Positions 54,438 through 62,557 of a stretch of 64,000 nucleotides of DNA are shown one piece after another (position 1 is the stretch's first letter; each line of letters starts with the position of its first letter). A program made the translations under genes and the position numbers. The stretch lies in the NCBI GenBank assembly GCA_003245715.1, contig QKCJ01000041.1, forward strand, positions 1 through 64,000, in the 5' to 3' direction. This DNA is from a bacterium (GTDB lineage Bacteria; Planctomycetota; SZUA-567). The notes beneath the pieces were generated by a model. It saw only the letters and a program-made list of their open reading frames with translations. It ran no database searches and was not told where the DNA came from.

Positions 54438-56597
54438 TCAAACGGATTCCACGACAAATTCATTTGAGCAAACAGCTAACTCATTAATACAAATATGCCA
54501 ATCCCCAGAATCAATATGAATTGGATTATTCACATTATCCAACCTGCGACTATTTAATTCAATGTTTTTTATCTTATTACTGATGACAAATGACAAATCA
54601 ACTTCTGCGCTCATTCCTTTGGGTATACTAAAATTAAGCGTTAATTCGGGCGTTGTATTATAACTTAATATTATCCCCCCCCTTATCGTAGGACAAATGC
54701 CGTTAAAAAAAGTTAATCCCCCTGGGCACGGCTGTATCAATACTTTCGAAAATCCCGGTTCAAGAGGACGAATTCCCATTAAATAACGCATAATAATATT
54801 TGCCGGTGCAGTTCCCCACGCATGATTCCAGTCGAGATTAATTTTATACTTCCAGTCCCATGCTTCCCAGGTCATAGTTGTTTCTGTTTGAAGCATATTC
54901 CACCAACTACGGTCATTCCTGGCGGTAATTAGCGCTAATGCCTCATTATGTTTGCCATTTTTATACAACGCTTCAAGCAAATACTGTGCGCCGTATACGC
55001 TGCACGCCATTCCTTTGGAGAGTATATATTTCACGACACTACCGACATTTTTCTCAGGCACCAAATCAAATACCAGTGCAAATATATTTGCATGAAGTGA
55101 GGCGTGATCTGTACCTATGCCATCATGGTATATTTTGCGTTCATGGTCAAAAAACACTTCATTAAATGTCACATATAACTGCTTGGCTTTAGCTTTATAA
55201 GAAGCGGCATCCGACGTTTCTCCAATTACTTCTGCAATATCCCCTATAAGCATTAACGCCTGATAATGAAAAGCATTTACTACAGTATTATATTCGGTCA
55301 TTACATAACCGTCACGCTCGCCATAGCTCCCTTTTGTAAATTCAGCCGGAGGCCAGTCGACAATATCCCGCATTGGTTCATTCAGCCGCAATCTTTTTAA
55401 TAGTTCATCAGTTACCTTACCATCTACTGTGCTGATAAGCCCATCACTTCTCTCCAGTTCAACAAGCGTGCGGAACTTCAGGCAAGAATAATTTTTATTC
55501 AAGGAGCTGCTGTCTCCTGTGTACATGAAATCAGCCCATGCGATTAACAATGAATGCATAATCCATTCGGTGGGCCATGTCGGATGCGTCAGCATATATT
55601 CATGACTAAATCTGGCAAGCGAATACTCGCTATCGGTTGCATAATGGCTTAACTGATTGATATAAACATCAGATTCATACGGGATTCTCTCGCGGTCACC
55701 ATCAACATAAATTCCACAGAAACTCGTCCCTTTTATTGTATTTTTACATAAGTCCCAAATTGAATTCAGCAAGTTATCTGACGAAGAAAATTCAGAAGAA
55801 TTATTATCAAATGGATAATGAAGCATAAGCATGGTTGCTGATTTTATTTCAATATGTTTATTAGCACATCCAATCTCGCAATATCGATATGGCGTAACCT
55901 GTGGAAAATCCTCCGGAAGTTTTATGGAAGCTGACTGCATATTAGGCGATCCATCAATAAGTGGAACCTCAACCAAATATTTGTGCAACCCCTTCTTCAG
56001 TTCAAGATTAACCTTTCGATAACGAATACAACCAAGAGGATTCTTGTCTACCTCACCCCCATCGGTCAATTTTTCACCAAAATGAATATCTACATGCCCC
56101 TGCTCATATTTACTTTCAATTGTAATTTCCAGTGCAGCAAATCCAGCTTTTGCGAATTGAATAAAATAACGACCATGTACATTTTTCCTTACCAGTTCAG
56201 GCTTTACCCGGCTTAACACCAACCTGTTTCTTCCACAGGTAAAATTTTGCATCTCAATGCAGTTGCGGTAGGTAAAATATCCGATACCAGACCATTCCTC
56301 ACAACCACTTTCTTTATCCCAAAGACAAACGCTCCAGAATAGCTGTTCATTATCACAAAAAGTACTACCTTCGTATTCAATATGAAGGGTATCGGCTGAA
56401 ATCACTTTTCCACTATCCCATAAATCACCTTCATTTAAATCGAGCCCGCGCAATGACGAAGCAACAATAACCCTATAGGCTCCTTGAATTTTAATTTTAT
56501 TAAAATCACTTAGTCGCCAGGATAATTGTGGGGTTTGTGTAAAAATGGATAACCCCGGCAAACTTGCCGCTAATTCACAATATAGTAGCTTATTCAT
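54438..56597 (-). CDS. GH78-like alpha-L-rhamnosidase, cytoplasmic
   Basis: The 719-residue protein lacks a signal peptide. The N-terminal block TQTPQLSWRLSDFNKIKIQGAYRVIVASSLRGLDLNEGDLWDSGKV and SVCLWDKESGCEEWSGIGYF is the first beta-sandwich of alpha-L-rhamnosidases. The (alpha/alpha)6 barrel has GIYVDGDRERIPYESDVYIN, with the catalytic Glu near residue 303, and the C-terminal WNHAWGTAPANIIMRYLMGIRPLEPGFSKVLIQP is typical. It should release L-rhamnose from oligosaccharides imported into the cell. It starts at ATG 56597 with AGGA upstream, and is divergent from the regulator at 56747 across a 149-base region with a perfect inverted repeat. Confidence 0.88.
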   Translation of the reverse strand: MNKLLYCELAASLPGLSIFTQTPQLSWRLSDFNKIKIQGAYRVIVASSLRGLDLNEGDLWDSGKVISADTLHIEYEGSTFCDNEQLFWSVCLWDKESGCEEWSGIGYFTYRNCIEMQNFTCGRNRLVLSRVKPELVRKNVHGRYFIQFAKAGFAALEITIESKYEQGHVDIHFGEKLTDGGEVDKNPLGCIRYRKVNLELKKGLHKYLVEVPLIDGSPNMQSASIKLPEDFPQVTPYRYCEIGCANKHIEIKSATMLMLHYPFDNNSSEFSSSDNLLNSIWDLCKNTIKGTSFCGIYVDGDRERIPYESDVYINQLSHYATDSEYSLARFSHEYMLTHPTWPTEWIMHSLLIAWADFMYTGDSSSLNKNYSCLKFRTLVELERSDGLISTVDGKVTDELLKRLRLNEPMRDIVDWPPAEFTKGSYGERDGYVMTEYNTVVNAFHYQALMLIGDIAEVIGETSDAASYKAKAKQLYVTFNEVFFDHERKIYHDGIGTDHASLHANIFALVFDLVPEKNVGSVVKYILSKGMACSVYGAQYLLEALYKNGKHNEALALITARNDRSWWNMLQTETTMTWEAWDWKYKINLDWNHAWGTAPANIIMRYLMGIRPLEPGFSKVLIQPCPGGLTFFNGICPTIRGGIILSYNTTPELTLNFSIPKGMSAEVDLSFVISNKIKNIELNSRRLDNVNNPIHIDSGDWHICINELAVCSNEFVVESV

Positions 56598-56625
56598 TAA
56601 AATTTCCTAAAAAACCATTACGTGC

Positions 56626-56666
56626 CGCCAATCAACTGGTATCTTCAGAATACCAGTTGATTGGCG
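56626..56666. promoter_or_regulatory. 17-bp inverted repeat, probable operator
   Basis: CGCCAATCAACTGGTAT at 56626-56642 and its exact reverse complement at 56650-56666 are separated by seven bases (CTTCAGA). No mismatch occurs in either arm. It lies between the divergent GH78 and regulator genes, covers the minus-10 region of a likely GH78 promoter, and is 16 bases upstream of the minus-35 of the regulator promoter. An inward CTGGTAT...ATACCAG pair is a style common in GntR/LacI operators. There is no T-run close behind it, so a terminator is unlikely. Confidence 0.75.
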
Positions 56667-56674
56667 TTATGCAA
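56647..56674 (-). promoter_or_regulatory. putative promoter of the GH78 gene
   Basis: On the minus strand TTGCAT-16-TATTCT overlaps the right arm of the inverted repeat. A bound regulator would cover it. Confidence 0.4.
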
Positions 56675-56682
56675 ATATTTTT

Positions 56683-56711
56683 TTGCTGTTTTTTAAAATT
56701 TAAAGTATATT
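56683..56711 (+). promoter_or_regulatory. putative promoter of the regulator gene
   Basis: TTGCTG-17-TATATT precedes the regulator ATG by 35 bases. Confidence 0.45.
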
Positions 56712-56746
56712 ATTGTAATAGGTTGTAATTAATGGAAAGGATGGGA

Positions 56747-57823
56747 ATGTCGGTTATTAACGATAAAGCATCATTATTTAAAGATAAATTATTATACGAA
56801 ATAACTGTCGGGCGTTATCCAATTGGTACTAAACTGCCCAGTGAAAGGATATTTTGTCAGACTTATAATATAAGCCGAACTACAGCAAGAAAATCACTTG
56901 ATGAACTTGAGAATTGCGGAATTATTTATCGCCGTCCCCAGGTTGGTGCATTTGTCTGTGAAGACGCTATATCTAAAATATCTGTGCTTTCTGAGTCTGT
57001 TCAAACAACTGACGCGATATTTTGTTTTCCGGCCGATCAGGCAAGAAATACTTTAATTCAAACGATATTTACCTCCTGTAAAGAAAATCTGCCAAAAGAT
57101 ATTAATCTGTCTATCATGTTTCACCAGCAGGGCCACTCATACAATACTAACGGCCAAATCCCTAATATCGTTATTATCCATATGCCAGACGGTTTGGAAG
57201 CATTGAATGAGTTCAAAGACAATGTAGAATGCCTGGTGTTATTAAATATCGTTGATGATTCATACAACTATATTTCAGCAGATAATTATCTTGGCGGTAA
57301 AATCATGGCACAAACACTAATTAATTCAGGACATAAGGACATGGCTTGTATAGGGTCTGTTGGTTTCAATGAAGGAAGTGACTTTAGACAGCGCTTTAGG
57401 GGAATTGAGGATGTTTGTTCTCAAAATAGTGCAAATATTAAAAAACATATTTTAAGTTCAAAAGAAATGCTAGACGTGACAGATTCATGTTGTAAATGGC
57501 TGAAAAAAACATTTCATGAATGTCCAGAGATCAGCGCTATTATGGCACTTCATGATATGCTGGCGATACATGTATATATGGCACTGGATATACTAGGCTA
57601 TAAAATTCCTGATGACATTAGCGTTATTGGTTTTGATGACCAATATTATGCAGAAAATATGATTCCACCCTTAGTATCGGTTAAATTTCCAGCCGAGGCT
57701 CTTGGGTTGTCCTTAGCAGAGTTTATCGTGGCCTGGTCGAAAGGGAATAAAGAGCCGATACAAAAAATCATCGCCCCATTACTGTTGGAGCGTAAAGAGA
57801 AATGCTCTGTTAAAAACATCTGA
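56747..57823 (+). CDS. GntR/LacI-hybrid transcriptional regulator (AraR-like)
   Basis: The 358-residue protein has an N-terminal winged helix of the GntR type (LLYEITVGRYPIGTKLPSERIFCQTYNISRTTARKSLDELENCGIIYRRPQVGAFV) fused to a periplasmic-binding-protein-like sensor domain (INSGHKDMACIGSVGFNEGSDFRQRFRGIEDV, then ISAIMALHDMLAIHVYMALDILGYKIPDDISVIGFDDQYYAENMIPPLVSVKFP). That is the layout of AraR, which binds a sugar and leaves DNA. I start it at ATG 56747, where AAGGA is six bases away, rather than 56732. The location next to GH78 and the inverted repeat make it the likely repressor of this island, with rhamnose or a rhamnoside as a candidate signal (inference). Confidence 0.87.
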   Translation: MSVINDKASLFKDKLLYEITVGRYPIGTKLPSERIFCQTYNISRTTARKSLDELENCGIIYRRPQVGAFVCEDAISKISVLSESVQTTDAIFCFPADQARNTLIQTIFTSCKENLPKDINLSIMFHQQGHSYNTNGQIPNIVIIHMPDGLEALNEFKDNVECLVLLNIVDDSYNYISADNYLGGKIMAQTLINSGHKDMACIGSVGFNEGSDFRQRFRGIEDVCSQNSANIKKHILSSKEMLDVTDSCCKWLKKTFHECPEISAIMALHDMLAIHVYMALDILGYKIPDDISVIGFDDQYYAENMIPPLVSVKFPAEALGLSLAEFIVAWSKGNKEPIQKIIAPLLLERKEKCSVKNI

Positions 57824-57972
57824 ACTACTTATACGCAAGGTGCTTCTTTAATTTCGTGTTTAACTCTTAGCTTTACTTCAGACATAATATTTTCAGCCTT
57901 ACAGTTTTTCAATATTCAGGGCATGGTTGCTCGTAATGAGTTGCAGAAGCGAATATAGACATGTTATGCCAT

Positions 57973-59004
57973 CTAATTAGATTTTTTTTGAGACATAATT
58001 GGGATGGCGATATTCCATGTATTGGCATTTTCATCTGTATATGGGTATTTATTCGCCACTGCAGCAAAAAAAGTAATCGGGATGTTGTTTTCAATTAATA
58101 CAAATGGTCTTTCCAATAAAGCAAACTCGGTAGAGTCGTTGTTATCCCAAACAACTGTACGAGAGTACGCCTTGGGCTTATCTCCAAGGTTCCAGTCAAT
58201 GCCATTATCCGAACACGCGTAAACCCCACCAAATTTTTCTCCGCACATATCTCCTGTCATGTCTTTAGCAACCATATTGTACTCACCTGTACCATCGAGC
58301 CAGACAAAAGGGTCTTCTATCTCGCCAAGATTTCCCGGGCCAAACAATGGTTTATCGACAGAAACAGAGTATGGACCTTCCCATGATCGAGCAGTTGCAA
58401 CGCCTATCATCATATCACTATGTTTGTAATCAATATAACGGCGTGATTTAAAAAAAACATCCAATGAACCATCAGGAAGAGGTACAGGACAGGCATTTGA
58501 AGTTAAGAAACTGTAAAATGTTTTAGGTGCTGTCGCCAATACCGGCTCATTGAATCTGGTCCAGGGGCCATAAATTGAATCGGCGACAGCGATTCCTGTT
58601 CTTTTATTAGATCTGGCAACAATTGTTCGAGGATCATCATTGCTTGATTTTTCATTAATTTCAAGAGGTTTGAAGGGATGGCGCGAACCAGTATAAAACA
58701 AAATATATTTATCATTATGTTTTGTAATCATGGGGTTATGAGTCATACAACCATCCCAGAACTCTGCCCCACGAGAGGGTAGCACAACTTCTGAAAAAGT
58801 GTATGGCCCTTCGGGGGATGAAGATACAGCCCGAACAACTTCTGAATTCAACAACCAACCGGGATGAAATGGATAATGCCTTGGCCAACGTGAAGCAAAC
58901 ATATGGTATAAACCATCTTCTGCACGTATCACAGAACTGCACCAAACCCAATAGCCATTCATTCTAAAGCCACTGTTTTTCGACGCTTTCGATAATTCAA
59001 TCAT
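57973..59004 (-). CDS. putative beta-propeller glycoside hydrolase (GH43/GH117-like fold)
   Basis: The 343-residue protein has repeated short blade motifs (DGLYHMFASRWPRHYPFHPGW, DKYILFYTGSRHPF, GSLDVFFKSRRYIDYKHSDMMIGVATA, EYNMVAKDMTGDMCGEKFGG), consistent with a five-bladed propeller of the GH43/32/68/117 kind. Acid residues occur in EIEDPFVW (near the middle) and in LLERPFV near the end. There is no signal peptide, so it is likely to be intracellular. Similar proteins are found in rhamnogalacturonan and arabinan degradation loci. I cannot assign one CAZy family. A degenerate copy of the operator half-site stands upstream at 59027. Confidence 0.65.
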   Translation of the reverse strand: MIELSKASKNSGFRMNGYWVWCSSVIRAEDGLYHMFASRWPRHYPFHPGWLLNSEVVRAVSSSPEGPYTFSEVVLPSRGAEFWDGCMTHNPMITKHNDKYILFYTGSRHPFKPLEINEKSSNDDPRTIVARSNKRTGIAVADSIYGPWTRFNEPVLATAPKTFYSFLTSNACPVPLPDGSLDVFFKSRRYIDYKHSDMMIGVATARSWEGPYSVSVDKPLFGPGNLGEIEDPFVWLDGTGEYNMVAKDMTGDMCGEKFGGVYACSDNGIDWNLGDKPKAYSRTVVWDNNDSTEFALLERPFVLIENNIPITFFAAVANKYPYTDENANTWNIAIPIMSQKKSN

Positions 59005-59026
59005 TCTATATACCCTACCATTAAAT

Positions 59027-59058
59027 AATCAACGGGTATAATCTACAACACCATTTAG
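59027..59058. promoter_or_regulatory. possible degenerate second operator
   Basis: AATCAACGGGTAT (59027-59039) differs by one base from the operator half-site AATCAACTGGTAT at 56630. A weaker ACACCATTT-type opposite arm follows after eight bases. It is just upstream of the propeller-glycosidase start at 59004. Confidence 0.3.
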
Positions 59059-59225
59059 TAATAAAAATATCTATTTGTCTTATTTTTTTGTTTATTCGTC
59101 TCAGCCAAATCAATTCTAAAGTCACACCAAACAATTGAAATAGCCACAATTTCTATGTTGTGTCATTTGATACCTAGTTGCAGCAAATATAGATGTTAAT
59201 TATGATGATGGAAATATGAAATGAA

Positions 59226-60393
59226 ATTAAGACAGGTATCGATATTCGAGACTGGTGGAATCCGGCAGATGCTGAAAACGCCAAAGTTTTTTTACTAAAA
59301 AAAATGGATCATCGGAAGTTGGCTTGTACTTATCAAAATTTCTGATTAATGAAGATGTAAAAGATATTGGCCGTATTGTTTTAACAACAACGAAAAGTTC
59401 CATATGGATTATCGTAGGATTGGCACTTTCAGAAAGAGATGTGAATTATCAAAACCCACCATAGTCTTCAAAGACGTTTGTATCCATAATTATCACACAG
59501 TCCCAACAAGATTCAGCAATGTTGACGAGGAATACTCAAAGATTGCATTGCTTACTGGATTTAGCATAGCATTCCCAACGTATAAACAAAACGCTATATC
59601 AATAGCTTGAAAAAGCTTGATGTTATCCTAGATATCAATGAAAATAACAAACTAGAACCATTCAACTTAAATGCATTTGCAAAAAAAATTATGGAAGAAA
59701 ATCCACGAAACCTTGCTTGTCAAAATGCGTAAAAACAATTTGCTCAATTTATCCTATGCAGTAGTCGACAGCGCTTCTGTAAGAGCGGTGCATGGCGGAA
59801 AAAAATTGGGCCGAACCCGATAGACCGGCGCAAAACTCGCTGTGAAAAACTTGCCGAAAATCACGAAGCATTTCTGACCGCTGCCTGCGCCTTAATCTGC
59901 TGGCGAAGATTAGAAAATTCATTTTGTTAGAGGCTCTAAGGATAAACAGCTCAAACTTAATACGCCAAAGTCTGAATATGTCTGTTTAAAAGCTAATACC
60001 AGATGTAACGTGGGAGACATGGAATTTTTCAATTCAAATGTCGACGCAACTATCGGCGTATCTTCAATGGATGGTAGAAATTTGTCTTCCAGCAAAAAAA
60101 TGGTTTTAATATTTTCCACAGAGATCGTCAATACTGACATGGAGTTATCTGAAGATTACGTGACATTAAACAAGCTTAAAACATGGTCTGTGTTAATGCG
60201 TTGTGCTAAACTTACTCACAAGTCTTATAATACAGATACAGTATTTAAAATATATCTTTTAGCAAGTGATGGAACAATAAGAAAACCTCATGGTGTTTTA
60301 TGTGCAAACGGGAAAATACATGTTGATATTTATACTTCAGCATTACCTGATGGCTCAACTCCATTTTTTGAGCTGATTGCCGGAAAGCAATAA
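59226..60393 (+). pseudogene. degraded gene broken by frameshifts and an IS remnant
   Basis: No long frame is open here, but protein-like stretches follow each other in changing plus-strand frames: IDIRDWWNPADAENAKVFLLKKMDH (59235-59309), SSEVGLYLSKFLINEDVKD (from about 59312), then VFKDVCIHNYHTVPTRF (59464 on), then NSLKKLDVILDINENNKL. The transposase remnant 59692-59930 interrupts this, after which DKQLKLNTPKSEYVCL continues into an open stretch that ends at 60393 (127 residues from the ATG at 60010). The order suggests one former gene with several frameshifts. I do not recognise the family; the last part, ending GKIHVDIYTSALPDGSTPFF, looks like a beta-sandwich. Confidence 0.55.
59692..59930 (+). 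mobile_element. internally deleted IS5-family transposase remnant
   Basis: In one frame from 59692 the sequence reads WKKIHETLLVKMRKNNLLNLSYAVVDSASVRAVHGGKK, including the first Asp (VDSASVR) and the GG of the IS5/IS427-type DDE motif. A frame change follows at about 59809, where GPNPIDRRK matches the usual GPNPTDRGK block. The next residues, CEKLAENHEAFLTAACALICWRRL, match the very C-terminus of these transposases (ERRADIHEAFL, ACALICWRRL). The whole middle, with the second Asp and the Glu, is missing. Terminal inverted repeats were not found. The element is dead. Confidence 0.7.
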
Positions 60394-60532
60394 TTTTTTG
60401 GTTACGATTATAGCTAAAATCAGATCCGCAATATAACGTATGTGCATGATAAAAGCATTTATCTTGTTGAAATTTTGCAGACAATATACAACGCTTAGAC
60501 AGTTGCTCGTATGTTCGAACCCAATTATGAAA

Positions 60533-62521
60533 TCATTTGCTAAGCAGCATGGTTGGATATACTTCCGGGTGCAGATACGGGTAAGTCCCTATAGGTGTAT
60601 TGCTCAGATCCTGGAAAGCACGATCCATTGACTTATCCCGATCAAGAACTGTCATCGCAAAACCAACAGTAGATCCTTCTTCAAGGTTTATCGGCTGTAA
60701 ACATGCTAAAGGAATTTTAACTTCGTAAATCAACTTACCACCGGAATAATTAAAAGCAACCTGCGCCCTCTTCTCAACTACATTATCCTTCAATCCTTCA
60801 TATACACCACCGGTAAGTTGTGCATCCGGAGCCATACGTCGGTACAACAAGGCTGTTTTGTCAGAAGTCGGCAGAAATTCATAACTGAAGTCATTTTCAT
60901 CATTACCACTGATACCACGATGAAATTTCGCCCTCCCATCATTGAAAGAATCAAAATACAACTGGACGACATCGTTATTATACCATAATGAAGGATTATT
61001 TTCACTTCCCTTGTGCTCTGCGACAAACTCATTATCATCGACTATAACCAGAAAAAACATTGCTTTCTCATTCCAGGCGATTTTATATGAAACACTGAAA
61101 TTGTCACCGCCAGCAAGCTTATAACCCTTTGAAGCAGCCCACCCTCTTACTTTTTGGTTAGTAATTTTAATCGCAGGAATCTTCTCCCAGTCATTTATAG
61201 AAGCATCGGCGACAATTGCGCCTTCCTCAACATAAGTAACAGCAAAAACATTCATATCCACTCTAGACGGTATATGAAATTTCGATCCCTCCTCGATATA
61301 ATCTATCGGCAGGGAAATTTTTTTGATTTCATCAAAAGCTATTTCATTTTTGAGTGTATAGGAAATCTTCTCTTCTCCCATAGATGGCAATTTTATTTTA
61401 TTGTTAATCCCGTCAATATTAACATCAGCATTTATCTGTCTGGTTAAGGCATTAATAATGTTTATATCTATTTTTGACCTTGAAACAGGCTTGCCTGTAA
61501 TTACTACCGGCAAGGAGTTTGTATTATTTATCATTGCCAGCTTGAGTGCTTTACATAATTTTTCAGTTTGACCTTTTGCAGTCCGTATGTAGAACGGGAA
61601 ATTTGAAAGAGGTAAACGGTAATTATCCCCCTGTTTATCGACAGTGCAGACATTCCCCATCATGTCAATTATTTCTGCATCTATGCCGGAAAGATCAACA
61701 GACATTGTAGGCGTGTTTTCCTTGCCCCGGTCAAAACTCTCCTTGAAGTACCAGACAGCAGCAACCGCCCGTCCGTTATCATCCTCAAAAACATAGGCAC
61801 GTTGCCCCAGCGTGAAACGAACATCCTTGACAAAATTACTGTCACCAAGTATATCCAGAAATGCTGTCTGCATAGCCACCCGCGAAAAAGGTGTCCGGTT
61901 ATCAATGAGAAGCGGCGTCCAGGTTGTAGCGCTCTTAATTCTGTCACTATATTTAGCCGCAACCAGCCAGTATCTCAGTAGCATTGCAGTACCAACCCGC
62001 TCTGCCCATCCCATATCATATGTAGGCAGGATCATATAAGAGTACTTGTCCTTGGTTGTAGTATTCTGCCACGGAGCAATTCCCATCCACTGCGGAACGG
62101 TTAACGGATAAAAGTACCCACCCTCATTCCAGTCAATAGGTGTGTTCTCGCCGTAGCCTATTTTCTTGAGAACATCAATAAAAAATTCTGTATCCTTATC
62201 AGTATCGGGGCTCTCGGGGAAAGGACGATAAGTATGTATTACGTTTCCATCAAAGGTCACATCAGGTGCAAACTTCCTGCAAGCTTCCAGTATATGACCG
62301 GAGTTTCTTATGCCGCGTGTAGGGGACATATTGGATTGTCCACCAAGCGGGTAGACTGTGGCAGTTGGATTTCCATCTTTAATTCCTTTATATAGCGCGA
62401 GAAGTATTTTTGCATACTCTTCAGGTTTGTTTTTTTGCAATACTTCAAAACGGCATTCAGGTTCGTTAGGGCCGATCCAGTTTTTAATAAATGGATATTT
62501 TTTTGCAGCCGCGTAAGCCAT
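60533..62521 (-). CDS. C-terminal part of a large glycosidase split by an in-frame stop
   Basis: The open frame from ATG 62521 codes for 662 residues. It starts inside a clan-A-like (beta/alpha)8 barrel: KNWIGPNEPECRF holds the Asn-Glu-Pro acid/base, and PIDWNEGGYF holds a likely nucleophile Glu. The barrel ends near residue 270. A beta-sandwich follows, and the C-terminal 220 residues (VADASINDWEKIPAIKI, NEKAMFFLVIVDDNEFVAEHKGSENNPSLWYNNDVVQLYFDSFND) are a CBM9-like carbohydrate-binding domain. The frame is exactly continuous with 62558-64000: 12 sense codons (TVDAQVEKKIYD) separate its ATG from the TAA at 62558-62560. It is therefore the rest of that gene rather than an independent one. Confidence 0.75.
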   Translation of the reverse strand: MAYAAAKKYPFIKNWIGPNEPECRFEVLQKNKPEEYAKILLALYKGIKDGNPTATVYPLGGQSNMSPTRGIRNSGHILEACRKFAPDVTFDGNVIHTYRPFPESPDTDKDTEFFIDVLKKIGYGENTPIDWNEGGYFYPLTVPQWMGIAPWQNTTTKDKYSYMILPTYDMGWAERVGTAMLLRYWLVAAKYSDRIKSATTWTPLLIDNRTPFSRVAMQTAFLDILGDSNFVKDVRFTLGQRAYVFEDDNGRAVAAVWYFKESFDRGKENTPTMSVDLSGIDAEIIDMMGNVCTVDKQGDNYRLPLSNFPFYIRTAKGQTEKLCKALKLAMINNTNSLPVVITGKPVSRSKIDINIINALTRQINADVNIDGINNKIKLPSMGEEKISYTLKNEIAFDEIKKISLPIDYIEEGSKFHIPSRVDMNVFAVTYVEEGAIVADASINDWEKIPAIKITNQKVRGWAASKGYKLAGGDNFSVSYKIAWNEKAMFFLVIVDDNEFVAEHKGSENNPSLWYNNDVVQLYFDSFNDGRAKFHRGISGNDENDFSYEFLPTSDKTALLYRRMAPDAQLTGGVYEGLKDNVVEKRAQVAFNYSGGKLIYEVKIPLACLQPINLEEGSTVGFAMTVLDRDKSMDRAFQDLSNTPIGTYPYLHPEVYPTMLLSK

Positions 62522-62557
62522 GTCATAAATTTTTTTCTCAACCTGCGCGTCAACTGT

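Noticed and set aside
56626..56666. The 17-bp inverted repeat as a terminator.
   Set aside because: It stands between divergent gene starts, not ends, and the nearest T-run on the plus strand is about 12 bases away and inside the promoter region.
60500..60540. TGTTCGAACCC resembles the T-arm of a tRNA.
   Set aside because: No matching acceptor stem, anticodon arm or D-arm could be built on either strand around it.
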